Source of the DNA: DASQTB01 sp035642095
Lineage (GTDB): Bacteria > Actinomycetota > UBA4738 > CALAEC01
Direction of reading: 5' to 3'
Length of the DNA stretch: 15,122 nt
Assembly: GCA_035642095.1 (NCBI GenBank)
Contig: DASQTB010000146.1
Coordinates: 1-15,122 of the forward strand
The translations under genes were made by a program, and so were the position numbers. The notes beneath the pieces are model-generated. The model did no database searches and had not been told where the DNA came from. It was given only the letters and a program-made list of their open reading frames with translations. Below, piece after piece: positions 6,410 through 13,487 of this stretch (positions are counted from its first letter, which is position 1; the number at the start of each line of letters is the position of its first letter).

Positions 6410-7690
6410 CTAGGCGGGCGGCTCCTCGAGACACGGCTGCTCGGGCCGGATCGCCTCGAACGTCTCTGCGATCTCAAACCGCTCCTCCGGTGCGAGCGAG
6501 GTGTCCGAGGAGATCTCCGCGATGTAGTCGTTGAGGTACGCGGCCTGGGTGTCCTGGTCGATCCGGATCGCTCCCTTTGGATCCTCGAACTGGACCGCGA
6601 GCATGCCGTCGACGACGGCCTCCTTGTCCAGAGAGCCGGCCTGCTCCACCCCTTGGGCGTAGAGGTTGACGGCCGTGTACATGCCCTCGCCGATGGCGTC
6701 CATGGTCTGATCCGCCCCGAATCGCTGGCGATATCGCTGCACGAAGTCCTGGTTCTCCGGGGTATCGATGTTCATGAAGTACTCGAACGAGGCCACCCAG
6801 CCCACCGTTGCCTCGGCGGGAAGTGCCGGGAGCGTCAGCTCCGACAACGCCGAGGAGGCGATCAGGGTCTCCTGCTGCAGCCCCAGGTCGATGAGCTGGT
6901 TCAGGAACGTGACGCCGTCCGCCCCGGCATACAGCGGGTAGATGACGTCCGGTCGCTCCGCGCTCATCCGCCGAAGCGGCGCCGAGAAGTCGGCCTCGCC
7001 GAGCGGCGAGTACTCCTCACCCACGACCTGGCCACCGGCGGCCTCCACCGCCGCCGTCACTGCCGCGAACGAGCCTCGGGGCCAGGCGTAATCGGACCCG
7101 CCCAGGTAGAACGTGCTGACCCCCTTGTTCTCGACAAGCCACGGGACGAACGGGTCGATCTGCTGGTTGGGCAGCGCCCCGACGTTGAAGAAGTACCGGT
7201 CGCAGATACCGCCCTCGTAGTAGGTGGGGTTGATGTAGATCATCTTTGCCGGGATCGTCGCCGAGAGCGCCACCGCCCAGCGCTCCGCGCTGGTCAAGAC
7301 TCCCACGATGACGTCGACCTGATCCTGCCGGATCAGCTTGCGGGCCTTCTCCACCGCCGTGTCGGGATCGGAGGCGGTGTCCTCCACCAGGAGGTCGATC
7401 CTTCGGCCCTGGATCCCGCCGGCCTGGTTGATCTCCTCGACGGCCAGCATGGCGTTGTTCTGCATCGGGGGTCCGAGGATCTCGGTGATCCCCGACAGTG
7501 GCACCAGAGCCCCCATCGTGATGGGCTCTCCTTCCCCTGGCTCTCCGCCCTGCTCGTCCCGGCAGGCGTTCAGGAACGCCACAGCGCCGGAAAGCGACAG
7601 GCCCAGGAGCGTGGCGCGACGGATGAACTCCCGTCGGGGGATGAGCCGCTCCCTGAACTCCTCCCTCAGGTCCCGCAGGCCTTCGTCCAT
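6410..7690 (-). CDS. Tat-exported substrate-binding lipoprotein of HAAT importer (UrtA/AmiC-like)
   Basis: This 426-residue extracytoplasmic receptor is of the Peripla_BP_6 type. The N-terminus carries a long charged lead, a twin-arginine motif (PRREFI, RR at 19-20), a hydrophobic core and a lipobox FLNAC with the predicted lipidated Cys43, so it is probably exported folded by Tat and anchored to the membrane. The mature part shows GALVPLSGITEILGPPMQNN, NQAGGIQGRRIDLLVEDT, YLGGSDYAWPRG and IYPLYAGADGVTFLNQL. GSDY-WPR and VVGEEY-PLG resemble urea/short-amide receptors (UrtA, AmiC) more than LivK. The start is ATG 7690 with AAAGGAG five bases upstream; an upstream start at 7747 would lie inside the previous gene and lacks such a site. 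The 19-base gap before it is the only non-overlapping junction of the operon apart from the abutting junction that follows it. Confidence 0.93.
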   Translation of the reverse strand: MDEGLRDLREEFRERLIPRREFIRRATLLGLSLSGAVAFLNACRDEQGGEPGEGEPITMGALVPLSGITEILGPPMQNNAMLAVEEINQAGGIQGRRIDLLVEDTASDPDTAVEKARKLIRQDQVDVIVGVLTSAERWAVALSATIPAKMIYINPTYYEGGICDRYFFNVGALPNQQIDPFVPWLVENKGVSTFYLGGSDYAWPRGSFAAVTAAVEAAGGQVVGEEYSPLGEADFSAPLRRMSAERPDVIYPLYAGADGVTFLNQLIDLGLQQETLIASSALSELTLPALPAEATVGWVASFEYFMNIDTPENQDFVQRYRQRFGADQTMDAIGEGMYTAVNLYAQGVEQAGSLDKEAVVDGMLAVQFEDPKGAIRIDQDTQAAYLNDYIAEISSDTSLAPEERFEIAETFEAIRPEQPCLEEPPA

Positions 7691-7709
7691 GCTGACTCCT
7701 TTCCGCGGC

Positions 7710-8357
7710 TCACGATGGAGCCGCACCGAGCTCTGCCAACACCTCATCGGTGGCCAGCACCCGTCCGTACTTCAGCTCGATGTTCCGGAGGGTCGAGCGG
7801 TGGAGGTCGTCGTCGTAGGACGACACCGCGTCGGAGACGGCCACGGCCCGATAGCCGTGGTGGAAGGCGCCGTGGACCGTGTCCTCTACGCAGATCTGGG
7901 TGACGGTCCCGCACACCACGAGGTATTCCACGTGGTTGGCCCGGAGGATGTGGTCGAGCGCCGACCGGAAGAACGCGTCGTAGCCGTACTTCTCGACCAC
8001 GTGGTCCTTGGGATCCGGGGCCAGCTCGTCGACCACGTCGGGCCCCTCGAGCTCCTTGCCGACGTCCCGGTAGAAGCGACGGACGCCCTTCCAGCACGAG
8101 CGCTGATCGGGGCCGCACTCCGGCGACCACGTCCACATCAGGGTCTCTCGAGGGCCGGCGATGAACTTCGTGTAGACGACGGGCAGGTCGCTCTCTCGGA
8201 AGCGCTGGAGGAGCTTCTGGATGGCCCCGAACGTCTTGCGGGCGTCGGGGACCTCCTGCGGGGCCCCCTCGCGCACGAAGTCGTTCTGCATGTCCACGAC
8301 GACCAGGGCGGTCTTCTCCTGTTCCAGCAGGAACGGGGGATCGGCCCTGCGGCTCAC
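7710..8357 (-). CDS. Isochorismatase-like cysteine hydrolase
   Basis: This 215-residue enzyme of the isochorismatase-like fold includes nicotinamidase, N-carbamoylsarcosine amidase, ureidoacrylate amidase (RutB) and biuret hydrolase among its relatives. The expected triad is visible: Asp22 in ALVVVDMQNDF, Lys123 in VVEKYGYDAFF and Cys156 in CGTVTQICVEDT. An intact triad argues for a C-N hydrolase with a thioester intermediate rather than true isochorismatase. The N-terminal about 11 residues are non-conserved. The start is GTG 8357, overlapping the amidohydrolase stop as GTGA behind a GAAGGAGAAGGGAGGG ribosome site. It sits between an amidohydrolase and an amide/urea-type importer, which supports a role in releasing ammonia or a carbamoyl group from the imported compound. 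The exact substrate is unknown. Confidence 0.9.
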   Translation of the reverse strand: MSRRADPPFLLEQEKTALVVVDMQNDFVREGAPQEVPDARKTFGAIQKLLQRFRESDLPVVYTKFIAGPRETLMWTWSPECGPDQRSCWKGVRRFYRDVGKELEGPDVVDELAPDPKDHVVEKYGYDAFFRSALDHILRANHVEYLVVCGTVTQICVEDTVHGAFHHGYRAVAVSDAVSSYDDDLHRSTLRNIELKYGRVLATDEVLAELGAAPS

Positions 8358-9424
8358 CGCCCTCCCTTCTCCTTCCACGTCGTCCGCCACGAGGCTTCCC
8401 GCTCTCCCATCTGCTCGACCGTTTCCTCCAGGCTCCAGTCCATCCCGATGAACCGGGCGTAGTTGCCGCCGAGAATCCGGGCCAGGTCGGGCTGGGGGAT
8501 CGCAGGCTCGCCGTTCCGCGGTTCCTCGTTCACCAGGGCGAACTTCGCCAGCAGCGTGTCGGGGAACTCGAACCCCGGGTAATCGGTGGCCCAGCAGATT
8601 CGGCTCAACGGGGCGCCCAGCTGGAGGGCCCGCTGGAGGAAGTCGTAGGTCTGGCGCCGGGAGAGGGTGCTGTTGAAGAAGCTGACGTCCATGTACACCC
8701 TGGTATGCCGGGACAGGAGCAGCAGTGCCTCGTCGACCCACGGAGCCCCGGCGTGACAGATCAGGAGGCGAAGGTCGGGGAAGGCCCTGGCCACATCGTC
8801 GAGCAGCATCGGCCAGCCGAACATCAACACCGTGTCGGCGACGGGCGTCGTCGAGAGGTGCACCATCACCGGGATGTCGAGCTCGGCGGCCTTGTCGAAG
8901 ATGGGGAACGCCAGGTCCCGGTCGTTGACGGCCCAGTGGTCGTACATGGGGTACAGCTTCAGCCCGGTCAGCCCCAGACCGGTGACCGCTCGTTCCAGCT
9001 CGTCCCTTGCGGCCCTCACTCCCCGGAACTTCGGGTTCACCGCGGCCATCCCGATGAACGTTTCGGGGTACTTCCGGACCAGCGCGGCGATGTAGTCGTT
9101 CCCCTTGTCGATCGAGGGCGGGCCCTCGACGCCGGTGACCCCGGCCACGTCCACGGTCCCGCGGGCCTCGTACCTCGTGTACTCGGACGGGGCGACGGCC
9201 AGGATCGTGCACCGGTCGACCCCGGGGTGATCCCCGATCAGGACGTCGGGATCGATCGGCTCCCACAGGTACTCGAGCCCCTTCCAGTCGTCCCCGGCCG
9301 GGTCGCGGTCCATGGGAAGGTCACCGCGGGACTGGAAGTACCCCCTGGTCATCTCCTTGATGAACCGCTCGTACCCGGGATACAGGCCGGCGGCCAGGAT
9401 GTGGTTGTGCCCGTCGATGATCAC
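8354..9424 (-). CDS. Amidohydrolase family protein (Amidohydro_2, ACMSD-like TIM barrel)
   Basis: This 356-residue metal-dependent TIM-barrel enzyme shows the family pattern from the very start: IIDGHNH (metal ligands H6 and H8), then TGLKLYPMYD, a strand-5 His in VMVHLSTTP, LLICHAGAPW for the next His, and WATDYPGFEFP with the late metal-binding Asp. Members of Amidohydro_2 act as hydrolases of esters, lactones or amides, or as non-oxidative decarboxylases such as ACMSD, so the reaction is not fixed by sequence. The insertion at about 20-60 (YERFIKEMTRGYFQSRGDLP and on) is not one I can match to a named subfamily. The start is GTG 9424, overlapping the monooxygenase stop as GTGA, with GGGAGGG upstream. 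It is predicted cytoplasmic. Confidence 0.9.
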   Translation of the reverse strand: MIIDGHNHILAAGLYPGYERFIKEMTRGYFQSRGDLPMDRDPAGDDWKGLEYLWEPIDPDVLIGDHPGVDRCTILAVAPSEYTRYEARGTVDVAGVTGVEGPPSIDKGNDYIAALVRKYPETFIGMAAVNPKFRGVRAARDELERAVTGLGLTGLKLYPMYDHWAVNDRDLAFPIFDKAAELDIPVMVHLSTTPVADTVLMFGWPMLLDDVARAFPDLRLLICHAGAPWVDEALLLLSRHTRVYMDVSFFNSTLSRRQTYDFLQRALQLGAPLSRICWATDYPGFEFPDTLLAKFALVNEEPRNGEPAIPQPDLARILGGNYARFIGMDWSLEETVEQMGEREASWRTTWKEKGGR

Positions 9425-10422
9425 GCCCTCCCACCCCCTCGGAGATGCGGCAGCAGGTGCTCGGCCCACAGCTGGAGCTGCTCGGTGGACGGCTCGAGCG
9501 TGTGAAGCATCAGGTACTCGACGCCGGCGGCCAGACGCTCGTCGAGCTTCTGCAGGACCTGCTCCACGGATCCGGTCAGATACACCTGCTCGAGGTACTC
9601 GAACGGCCGCTCCTCGCTCATGACCTCGTTGAACACGCGTCGCTGCTCCACCAGGGCCGTCCGCGTGTCGTCGGTCGGCACGAGGTGCAGGAAGTTCTCG
9701 TGAGCCACGGTGAATCGGTCGGGCCCCCGGCCCCGTGACGAGAGGAAGGAGAGGATCTCGTCCCGGTCCTCCTTGATCTGGGCCGGAGCCGCCGTGGGCC
9801 TGGCGATCCACCCGTCGGCTTCGGAGATCCGATCGAGCACGGCGGCGGCCAGGGTCGGGGGCTCGGGGGAGCTGGGATGGGGGAGCTGGCGGCCGCCGGC
9901 GATCCACACCTCGAGCGGCCGCTCCATCGGAGGGCCGACCTCCACGTCGCGAAGCCGGTAGTGGCGGCCGTCCACGCTGACGCGCTTCCCGGCCAGGAGG
10001 CGGCGGACGATGGCCAGCGCCTCGTCGGTGCGCGAGCCGCGTTCGGCCTTGGCCGCCCCGACGGCCTCGAACTCCCTGGCGTCCCAGCCGGTGCCGGCGC
10101 CGAGGATGTAGCGGTCCCCGGAGAGCGCCTGGAGGGTGGCGATCTCCTTGGCCAGGACCACCGGATGGCGGGTGGGCATCACCAGGATCGAGGTTCCCAG
10201 CCGGACCCGATCCGTGACTCCGGCGACGCAGCTCAGCGCCATGAGGGGATCCAGCCACGGCACGCGGTAGAACCGGCTCCCGTGGAGCAGGTGGTCGGTC
10301 GCCCACAGGGAGTCGAACCCCAGCTCCTCGGCGCGGCGGGCGAAGGCCACGATCTCCTGGGCGGATCGACGGTTCGGCCCGGAGAACGTCGGCAAGAAGA
10401 CCCCCACCGGAACGCCATCCAT
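9421..10422 (-). CDS. Luciferase-like (LLM) flavin/F420-dependent oxidoreductase
   Basis: This 333-residue protein has the bacterial-luciferase-type TIM barrel. Landmarks are VGVFLPTFSG, FARRAEELGFDSLWATDHLL, a DRVRLGTSILVMPTRHPVVL strand-helix unit, LSGDRYILGAGTGWDAREFE and AAGVEYLMLHTLEPSTEQL near the end. The family uses FMN with a reductase, or coenzyme F420, to oxygenate or dehydrogenate many small substrates; in an actinobacterium F420 is quite possible. I see no reductase gene nearby that would settle it. The start is ATG 10422, sharing one base with the upstream stop (TGATG), with AAGGAGG 13 bases upstream. Placed between a lyase and two hydrolases, it is a likely oxidative step of the pathway. 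RutA of pyrimidine degradation is a family relative, but no Rut assignment is justified. Confidence 0.88.
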   Translation of the reverse strand: MDGVPVGVFLPTFSGPNRRSAQEIVAFARRAEELGFDSLWATDHLLHGSRFYRVPWLDPLMALSCVAGVTDRVRLGTSILVMPTRHPVVLAKEIATLQALSGDRYILGAGTGWDAREFEAVGAAKAERGSRTDEALAIVRRLLAGKRVSVDGRHYRLRDVEVGPPMERPLEVWIAGGRQLPHPSSPEPPTLAAAVLDRISEADGWIARPTAAPAQIKEDRDEILSFLSSRGRGPDRFTVAHENFLHLVPTDDTRTALVEQRRVFNEVMSEERPFEYLEQVYLTGSVEQVLQKLDERLAAGVEYLMLHTLEPSTEQLQLWAEHLLPHLRGGGRA

Positions 10423-11342
10423 CAGATCAGCCCCGCCTCCTTCATGGCTCGGTCCACTCGGGCTACTTCCTCCTCGTTCAGGGGCAGGAGCGGGGGGCGG
10501 ACGTGCGCCGCGTCGATCACGTCGAGCCGGGCCAGGGCGTGCTTGGTCCGAGCCCGGTAGTCCCGGACCGGCGGAGTGAAGATCGCGTCGCACAGAGCCT
10601 GCACTCGGCGAGCGATCTCGGCCGCCCGGCCGTGTTCGCCGGCGCGCACGGCGTCGAGCATGTCCACCTGCTCCCGGGCGGCCAGCGTCCCGAACCCCAG
10701 CAGGGCCCCTTCGGCCCCCAGGAGATAGGCCTCCAGCAGGAAATTGTCGTTGCCGTTGAGCACGATCTTGGGGGTGGGCAGCTCGTGGACCAGCCTGGTC
10801 GTCTCCAAGAACCGCCGGGCGTCGAAGGAGGCCTCCTTGATGGCCACGACGCCCTCGACCTCCATGACCGCGCCGATGGCCTCGGGGGAGAAGTTCACCC
10901 CTCCCAGGGCCGGCTGGAGCTGGAAGGCGATCAGCGGGAGGCCCACCGCGTCCGCGATGGCCCGGTGATAGGCCGCCGGAATCTCGGGGTCCAGCGGGTC
11001 GCCCTGGTAGGCAGCGATCGGGAAGACGAGGAACGCGTCGACGCCGAGGGAGGCGGTGTCCTTGGCGACCCGGATCGCCTGCTCGGTGAACGTGGCCCCC
11101 AACCCGGCCACCACGGTGACCCGGCCGCCCACCTCCTCCAGGGCGATCTCCAGCACTCGGAGCCGCTCCTCGGGAAAGAGGTGGGGGCCTTCGCCGGTGT
11201 CCACATTGATGGCCAGGCCAACCACGCCCTGCTCGGCGATCCACCGGAGGTACCTGCGGAGGGACTCCTCGTCGATGGAGAAGTCGCGGTTCATCGGCGT
11301 GACCGTGGCGGCGATGAGGCCGCGGATGTTCGGCTCGTTCAT
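10422..11342 (-). CDS. DapA/NAL-family class I aldolase or dehydratase, atypical at the Tyr site
   Basis: This 306-residue protein of the dihydrodipicolinate synthase / N-acetylneuraminate lyase superfamily forms a Schiff base with a 2-oxo acid. The predicted Schiff-base Lys is K169 in VVAIKEAS, and the carboxylate-binding loop is NVDTGEG (46-52) in place of the usual TTGE. The strand that normally carries YNxP with the catalytic Tyr reads IAFQLQP (138-144), placing Phe140 where Tyr is expected (Tyr133 in E. coli DapA). It is therefore unlikely to be the lysine-biosynthetic enzyme; a catabolic lyase, dehydratase or decarboxylase is more likely, and the product is not predictable. The start is ATG 11342, overlapping the previous stop (ATGA), with GAGGGGGAG upstream. 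Its neighbours and lack of other lysine genes support a catabolic role. Confidence 0.9.
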   Translation of the reverse strand: MNEPNIRGLIAATVTPMNRDFSIDEESLRRYLRWIAEQGVVGLAINVDTGEGPHLFPEERLRVLEIALEEVGGRVTVVAGLGATFTEQAIRVAKDTASLGVDAFLVFPIAAYQGDPLDPEIPAAYHRAIADAVGLPLIAFQLQPALGGVNFSPEAIGAVMEVEGVVAIKEASFDARRFLETTRLVHELPTPKIVLNGNDNFLLEAYLLGAEGALLGFGTLAAREQVDMLDAVRAGEHGRAAEIARRVQALCDAIFTPPVRDYRARTKHALARLDVIDAAHVRPPLLPLNEEEVARVDRAMKEAGLI

Positions 11343-12358
11343 CCCTCACTCCCCCTCTTCAGCACCTCGGCGGCGTATCGATCCGTGAACAGGGCGGGCT
11401 GCCCGCCGGTGTGGAGAAAGATGATCGGCTGGTCCGGCCCCAGGAATCCATCGCGCTCCAGCGGCGCCAGGGCCGCCAATGCCTTGGCCGAGTACACCGG
11501 GTCCACCACGATCCCCTCCGCCCGCAACCCCCGGATCAGGACCAGGGCGGCATCATCGGTGACGGCCCCATACGTTTCCCCCGTGAAGTCCGAGGTCAGG
11601 ACCTCGTCGGGGCCCACCGCGGGCCGTGACCCGAGCCGTTCCAGCGACTCCTGGGCGATCCGGAGGACCGTGTCCCTGAGCGGTGGCCCTCCCTTGGCCA
11701 CGTCCACCCCGAAGACCCGAGGTCCTCGCCCGGCCAGGGCTCGGCCGGCCAGCAGCCCGGCCTGGGTTCCGCCGGTGGAGCTGGCGTGGACGATCCAGCC
11801 GGCGTCCAGGCCGGCGGCATCGAGCTGGTCCAGCAGCTCCAGGAAGGCGTCCACGTATCCCATGGCTCCGACGGCGGTCGACCCTCCCATCGGAACCTCA
11901 TAGGGGTGGCGGCCCCGACGCCGAAGGTCCTCGGCCACTTCCCGACGAGTCTCCGCCAGCCGGTCCCAGTCCTCGGATTCGACGACGTGGATGGTGGCGC
12001 CGGCGAGGCGGTCGAGCAGGAGGTTACCTTCCCAGGTCACCGGCGACCCGCCGCCGAGCACCAGGTGCACCTCCAGTCCGGCAACCCCACCCAGGATGGC
12101 CGTCAACCGGGCGTGGTTGGACTGTCCGGCACCCACGGTGACCACACAGTCGGCGCGCTGCCCGGCCGCGTCGGCCAGAAGGTACTCGAGCTTGCGGACC
12201 TTGTTGCCGCCCAGGCCGGGGCCGGTCAGGTCGTCCCGTTTGAGCCACAGTGGACTCCGGAGCCCCAGCGATTCGGCCAGGTTCGGGGCCGGCTGGAGCG
12301 GGGTGGGCAAATGGGCGAACGGCCGCCGGGGCAGCGCGCCGAGGGCCACCGACCTCAT
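11339..12358 (-). CDS. PLP-dependent ACC deaminase / D-cysteine desulfhydrase family protein
   Basis: This 339-residue fold-type II PLP enzyme is related to 1-aminocyclopropane-1-carboxylate deaminase and D-cysteine desulfhydrase. The PLP Lys is K53 in GGNKVRKLEYL. The substrate-side loop GAGQSNHAR (76-84) has Ser80 where these enzymes keep a catalytic Ser. The phosphate loop is ASSTGGTQAGL, and DPVYSAKALAAL and FLHTGGQPALF complete the signature. QSNHAR fits the desulfhydrase side rather than true ACC deaminase, which usually has QSNQTR. The expected chemistry is loss of ammonia (and sulfide, for cysteine) from a D- or small amino acid to a 2-oxo acid, which the adjacent DapA-family enzyme could then use. 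The start is ATG 12358, overlapping the regulator stop (ATGA); the ribosome site is weak, so translation probably depends on coupling. Confidence 0.9.
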   Translation of the reverse strand: MRSVALGALPRRPFAHLPTPLQPAPNLAESLGLRSPLWLKRDDLTGPGLGGNKVRKLEYLLADAAGQRADCVVTVGAGQSNHARLTAILGGVAGLEVHLVLGGGSPVTWEGNLLLDRLAGATIHVVESEDWDRLAETRREVAEDLRRRGRHPYEVPMGGSTAVGAMGYVDAFLELLDQLDAAGLDAGWIVHASSTGGTQAGLLAGRALAGRGPRVFGVDVAKGGPPLRDTVLRIAQESLERLGSRPAVGPDEVLTSDFTGETYGAVTDDAALVLIRGLRAEGIVVDPVYSAKALAALAPLERDGFLGPDQPIIFLHTGGQPALFTDRYAAEVLKRGSEG

Positions 12359-13380
12359 GTCCGGGCCCCCGGCGGGCGGGTAGAGGACCGGACCACCAAC
12401 TCGACCGGCAGGCGACGGGACCGCACCCGCCGACCCTCCAGGATGTCGAGGACCATCAGGGCGCCCTCTTGGCCCATCTCGTACATCGGGATGCGCACCG
12501 TGGTCAGGGGCGAGTGCAGGTATGCGGCCACCTGGACGTCGTCGAATCCGGCCACGGAGATCTCCTCTGGAACGGCGATCCCTCGGCTGGCCAGCTCGTG
12601 GAGGACACCGAAGGCCATGACGTCGTTAGAGGCGAACACGGCGGTGAGGTCCGGGCTCTGCTCGAGCAGCTCCGAGACGGCCTTGGCCCCACCCTCGCTG
12701 GTGAACCACCCCGGAGTCACCAGCGTGGGGTCGTAGGGGACACCGTGCTCCCCGAGGGCGTCCCCGTAGCCGTTCAGCCGAACCCGGCTGGTCCGGACAT
12801 GGGGTGGGCCGGCCACGAAGCCGATCCGTCGGTGGCCCAGCTCCAGGAGGTACCGGGTCATCTTCGCGCTCCCGGCGTGGTTGTCCGCGGTGATCGACGG
12901 GGCCGAGAAGGTGTGCGGCGCAAGCAGCACGACCGCCCCCCCGAGCTCCCGGTAGCCGTTCAGCAGCCGCCTCAGGTCGGCCTGGTAGCGGCGGTCCTCG
13001 ATGCCGCCACCGGCAAAGACCACCCCGTCCACTCGGTAGGAGAGGAGCGCCCGGACGTAGGCCAGCTCACGGTCGGGCTCGCGGTCCGAGCTGCACACGA
13101 AGACCTGGTAGTCGGAGAGCCGGGCCGCGTCCTCGAGGCCGCGGACGATCTCCCCGAAGTAGGGGTCGGAGATGTCGTGGACGATGGCCCCGATGGTGTG
13201 AGTTCGGGCCGTGACCAGGGCCCTGGCCAGCCGGTTCGGCTGGAAGTCGAGTTCGACGGCCGCCCGGAGGACCCGTTCTCTGGTCTCCGCGCGGACCGGA
13301 TGACTGGATGGGGACAGGACCCGAGAGGCGGTGCTGGAGGAGACTCCCGCGCGCAAGGCGACGTCTCGTAGCGACGGCAT
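12355..13380 (-). CDS. LacI-family transcriptional regulator, probable autorepressor of the operon
   Basis: This 341-residue protein has a classical N-terminal helix-turn-helix, SLRDVALRAGVSSSTASRVL, a hinge helix NRLARAL, and a periplasmic-binding-protein-like effector domain (TIGAIVHDISDPYFGEIVRG ... VFASNDVMAFGVLHELASRG ... VAGFDDVQVAAYLHSPLTTV). The start at ATG 13380 puts the HTH two residues from the N-terminus, as usual. An in-frame GTG at 13413 would add 11 residues encoded by the operators themselves and lies too close to the -10 box. The ATG has no good ribosome site because operator sequence fills the leader. The gene is first in the 11-gene operon and is preceded by a strong-looking promoter and two operators, so autorepression relieved by a pathway compound is the likely mode. 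The effector is unknown; family members often bind sugars, but other ligands are known. Confidence 0.93.
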   Translation of the reverse strand: MPSLRDVALRAGVSSSTASRVLSPSSHPVRAETRERVLRAAVELDFQPNRLARALVTARTHTIGAIVHDISDPYFGEIVRGLEDAARLSDYQVFVCSSDREPDRELAYVRALLSYRVDGVVFAGGGIEDRRYQADLRRLLNGYRELGGAVVLLAPHTFSAPSITADNHAGSAKMTRYLLELGHRRIGFVAGPPHVRTSRVRLNGYGDALGEHGVPYDPTLVTPGWFTSEGGAKAVSELLEQSPDLTAVFASNDVMAFGVLHELASRGIAVPEEISVAGFDDVQVAAYLHSPLTTVRIPMYEMGQEGALMVLDILEGRRVRSRRLPVELVVRSSTRPPGART

Positions 13381-13383
13381 GTT

Positions 13384-13397
13384 GGAAACCGGTTTCC
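13384..13397. promoter_or_regulatory. LacI-type operator O1, perfect palindrome
   Basis: GGAAACCGGTTTCC is a perfect 14-bp palindrome with the central CG dinucleotide typical of LacI-family sites. It lies 3 bases upstream of the regulator start codon, in the expected leader, so a bound regulator would block transcription and the site also occupies the ribosome-binding region. Confidence 0.8.
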
Positions 13398-13411
13398 GGA
13401 AATCGGTTTCC
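13398..13411. promoter_or_regulatory. LacI-type operator O2, one mismatch, abutting O1
   Basis: GGAAATCGGTTTCC differs from O1 at one base and follows it with no spacer, giving two half-overlapping registers (TTTCCGGAAA at 13393-13402 is also palindromic). It overlaps the predicted transcription start of the operon. Confidence 0.75.
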
Positions 13412-13414
13412 ACA

Positions 13415-13444
13415 AATCTAGGAGCGAGACGATGTGCGTGTCAA
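13415..13444 (-). promoter_or_regulatory. Sigma-70-type promoter of the regulator operon
   Basis: On the minus strand, TTGACA (13444-13439) is a consensus -35 box, followed after 18 bases by TAGATT (13420-13415), which fits the -10 pattern TANNNT. Transcription should start near 13408, inside operator O2, leaving a leader of about 28 bases before ATG 13380. The promoter lies in the 107-base gap after the hydrolase gene, so the 11-gene operon can be read independently of the permease-hydrolase pair. Confidence 0.75.
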
Positions 13445-13487
13445 ATCAACGAGGTGCGTCCTCCGCGTCCTTGGCCCCCGATCGGCC

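Noticed and set aside
5550..6434. Upstream extension of the LivM/UrtC-type gene as one 620-codon protein
   Set aside because: The extension overlaps the whole LivH/UrtB-type gene in another frame and reads as low-complexity Arg/Gly/Pro/His sequence; GTG 5549 has a ribosome site.
7691..7747. ATG at 7747 as the start of the binding protein
   Set aside because: The added residues overlap the end of the cysteine hydrolase and precede an already complete Tat-lipoprotein signal; AAAGGAG sits correctly before ATG 7690.
5450..7903. An 817-codon open frame on the plus strand
   Set aside because: It is antisense to the permease and binding-protein genes, is rich in Asp/Gly/His/Arg/Gln without any domain, and exists because GC-rich codon bias keeps the opposite frame free of stops.
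7710..10422. Identifying the LLM and cysteine hydrolase as RutA and RutB of pyrimidine degradation
   Set aside because: Only superfamily-level resemblance is visible. No other rut genes are present, and the importer, amidohydrolase and DapA-like enzyme are not part of Rut.
13381..13413. GTG at 13413 as the start of the LacI-family gene
   Set aside because: It would add residues encoded by the operator palindromes, begins one base after the -10 box, and moves the HTH away from its usual N-terminal place. ATG 13380 fits better.
13414..13487. Terminator of the permease-hydrolase unit before the operon promoter
   Set aside because: The only inverted repeat is a four-base GGCC pair near 13472-13486 without a T-run; read-through into the operon cannot be excluded.
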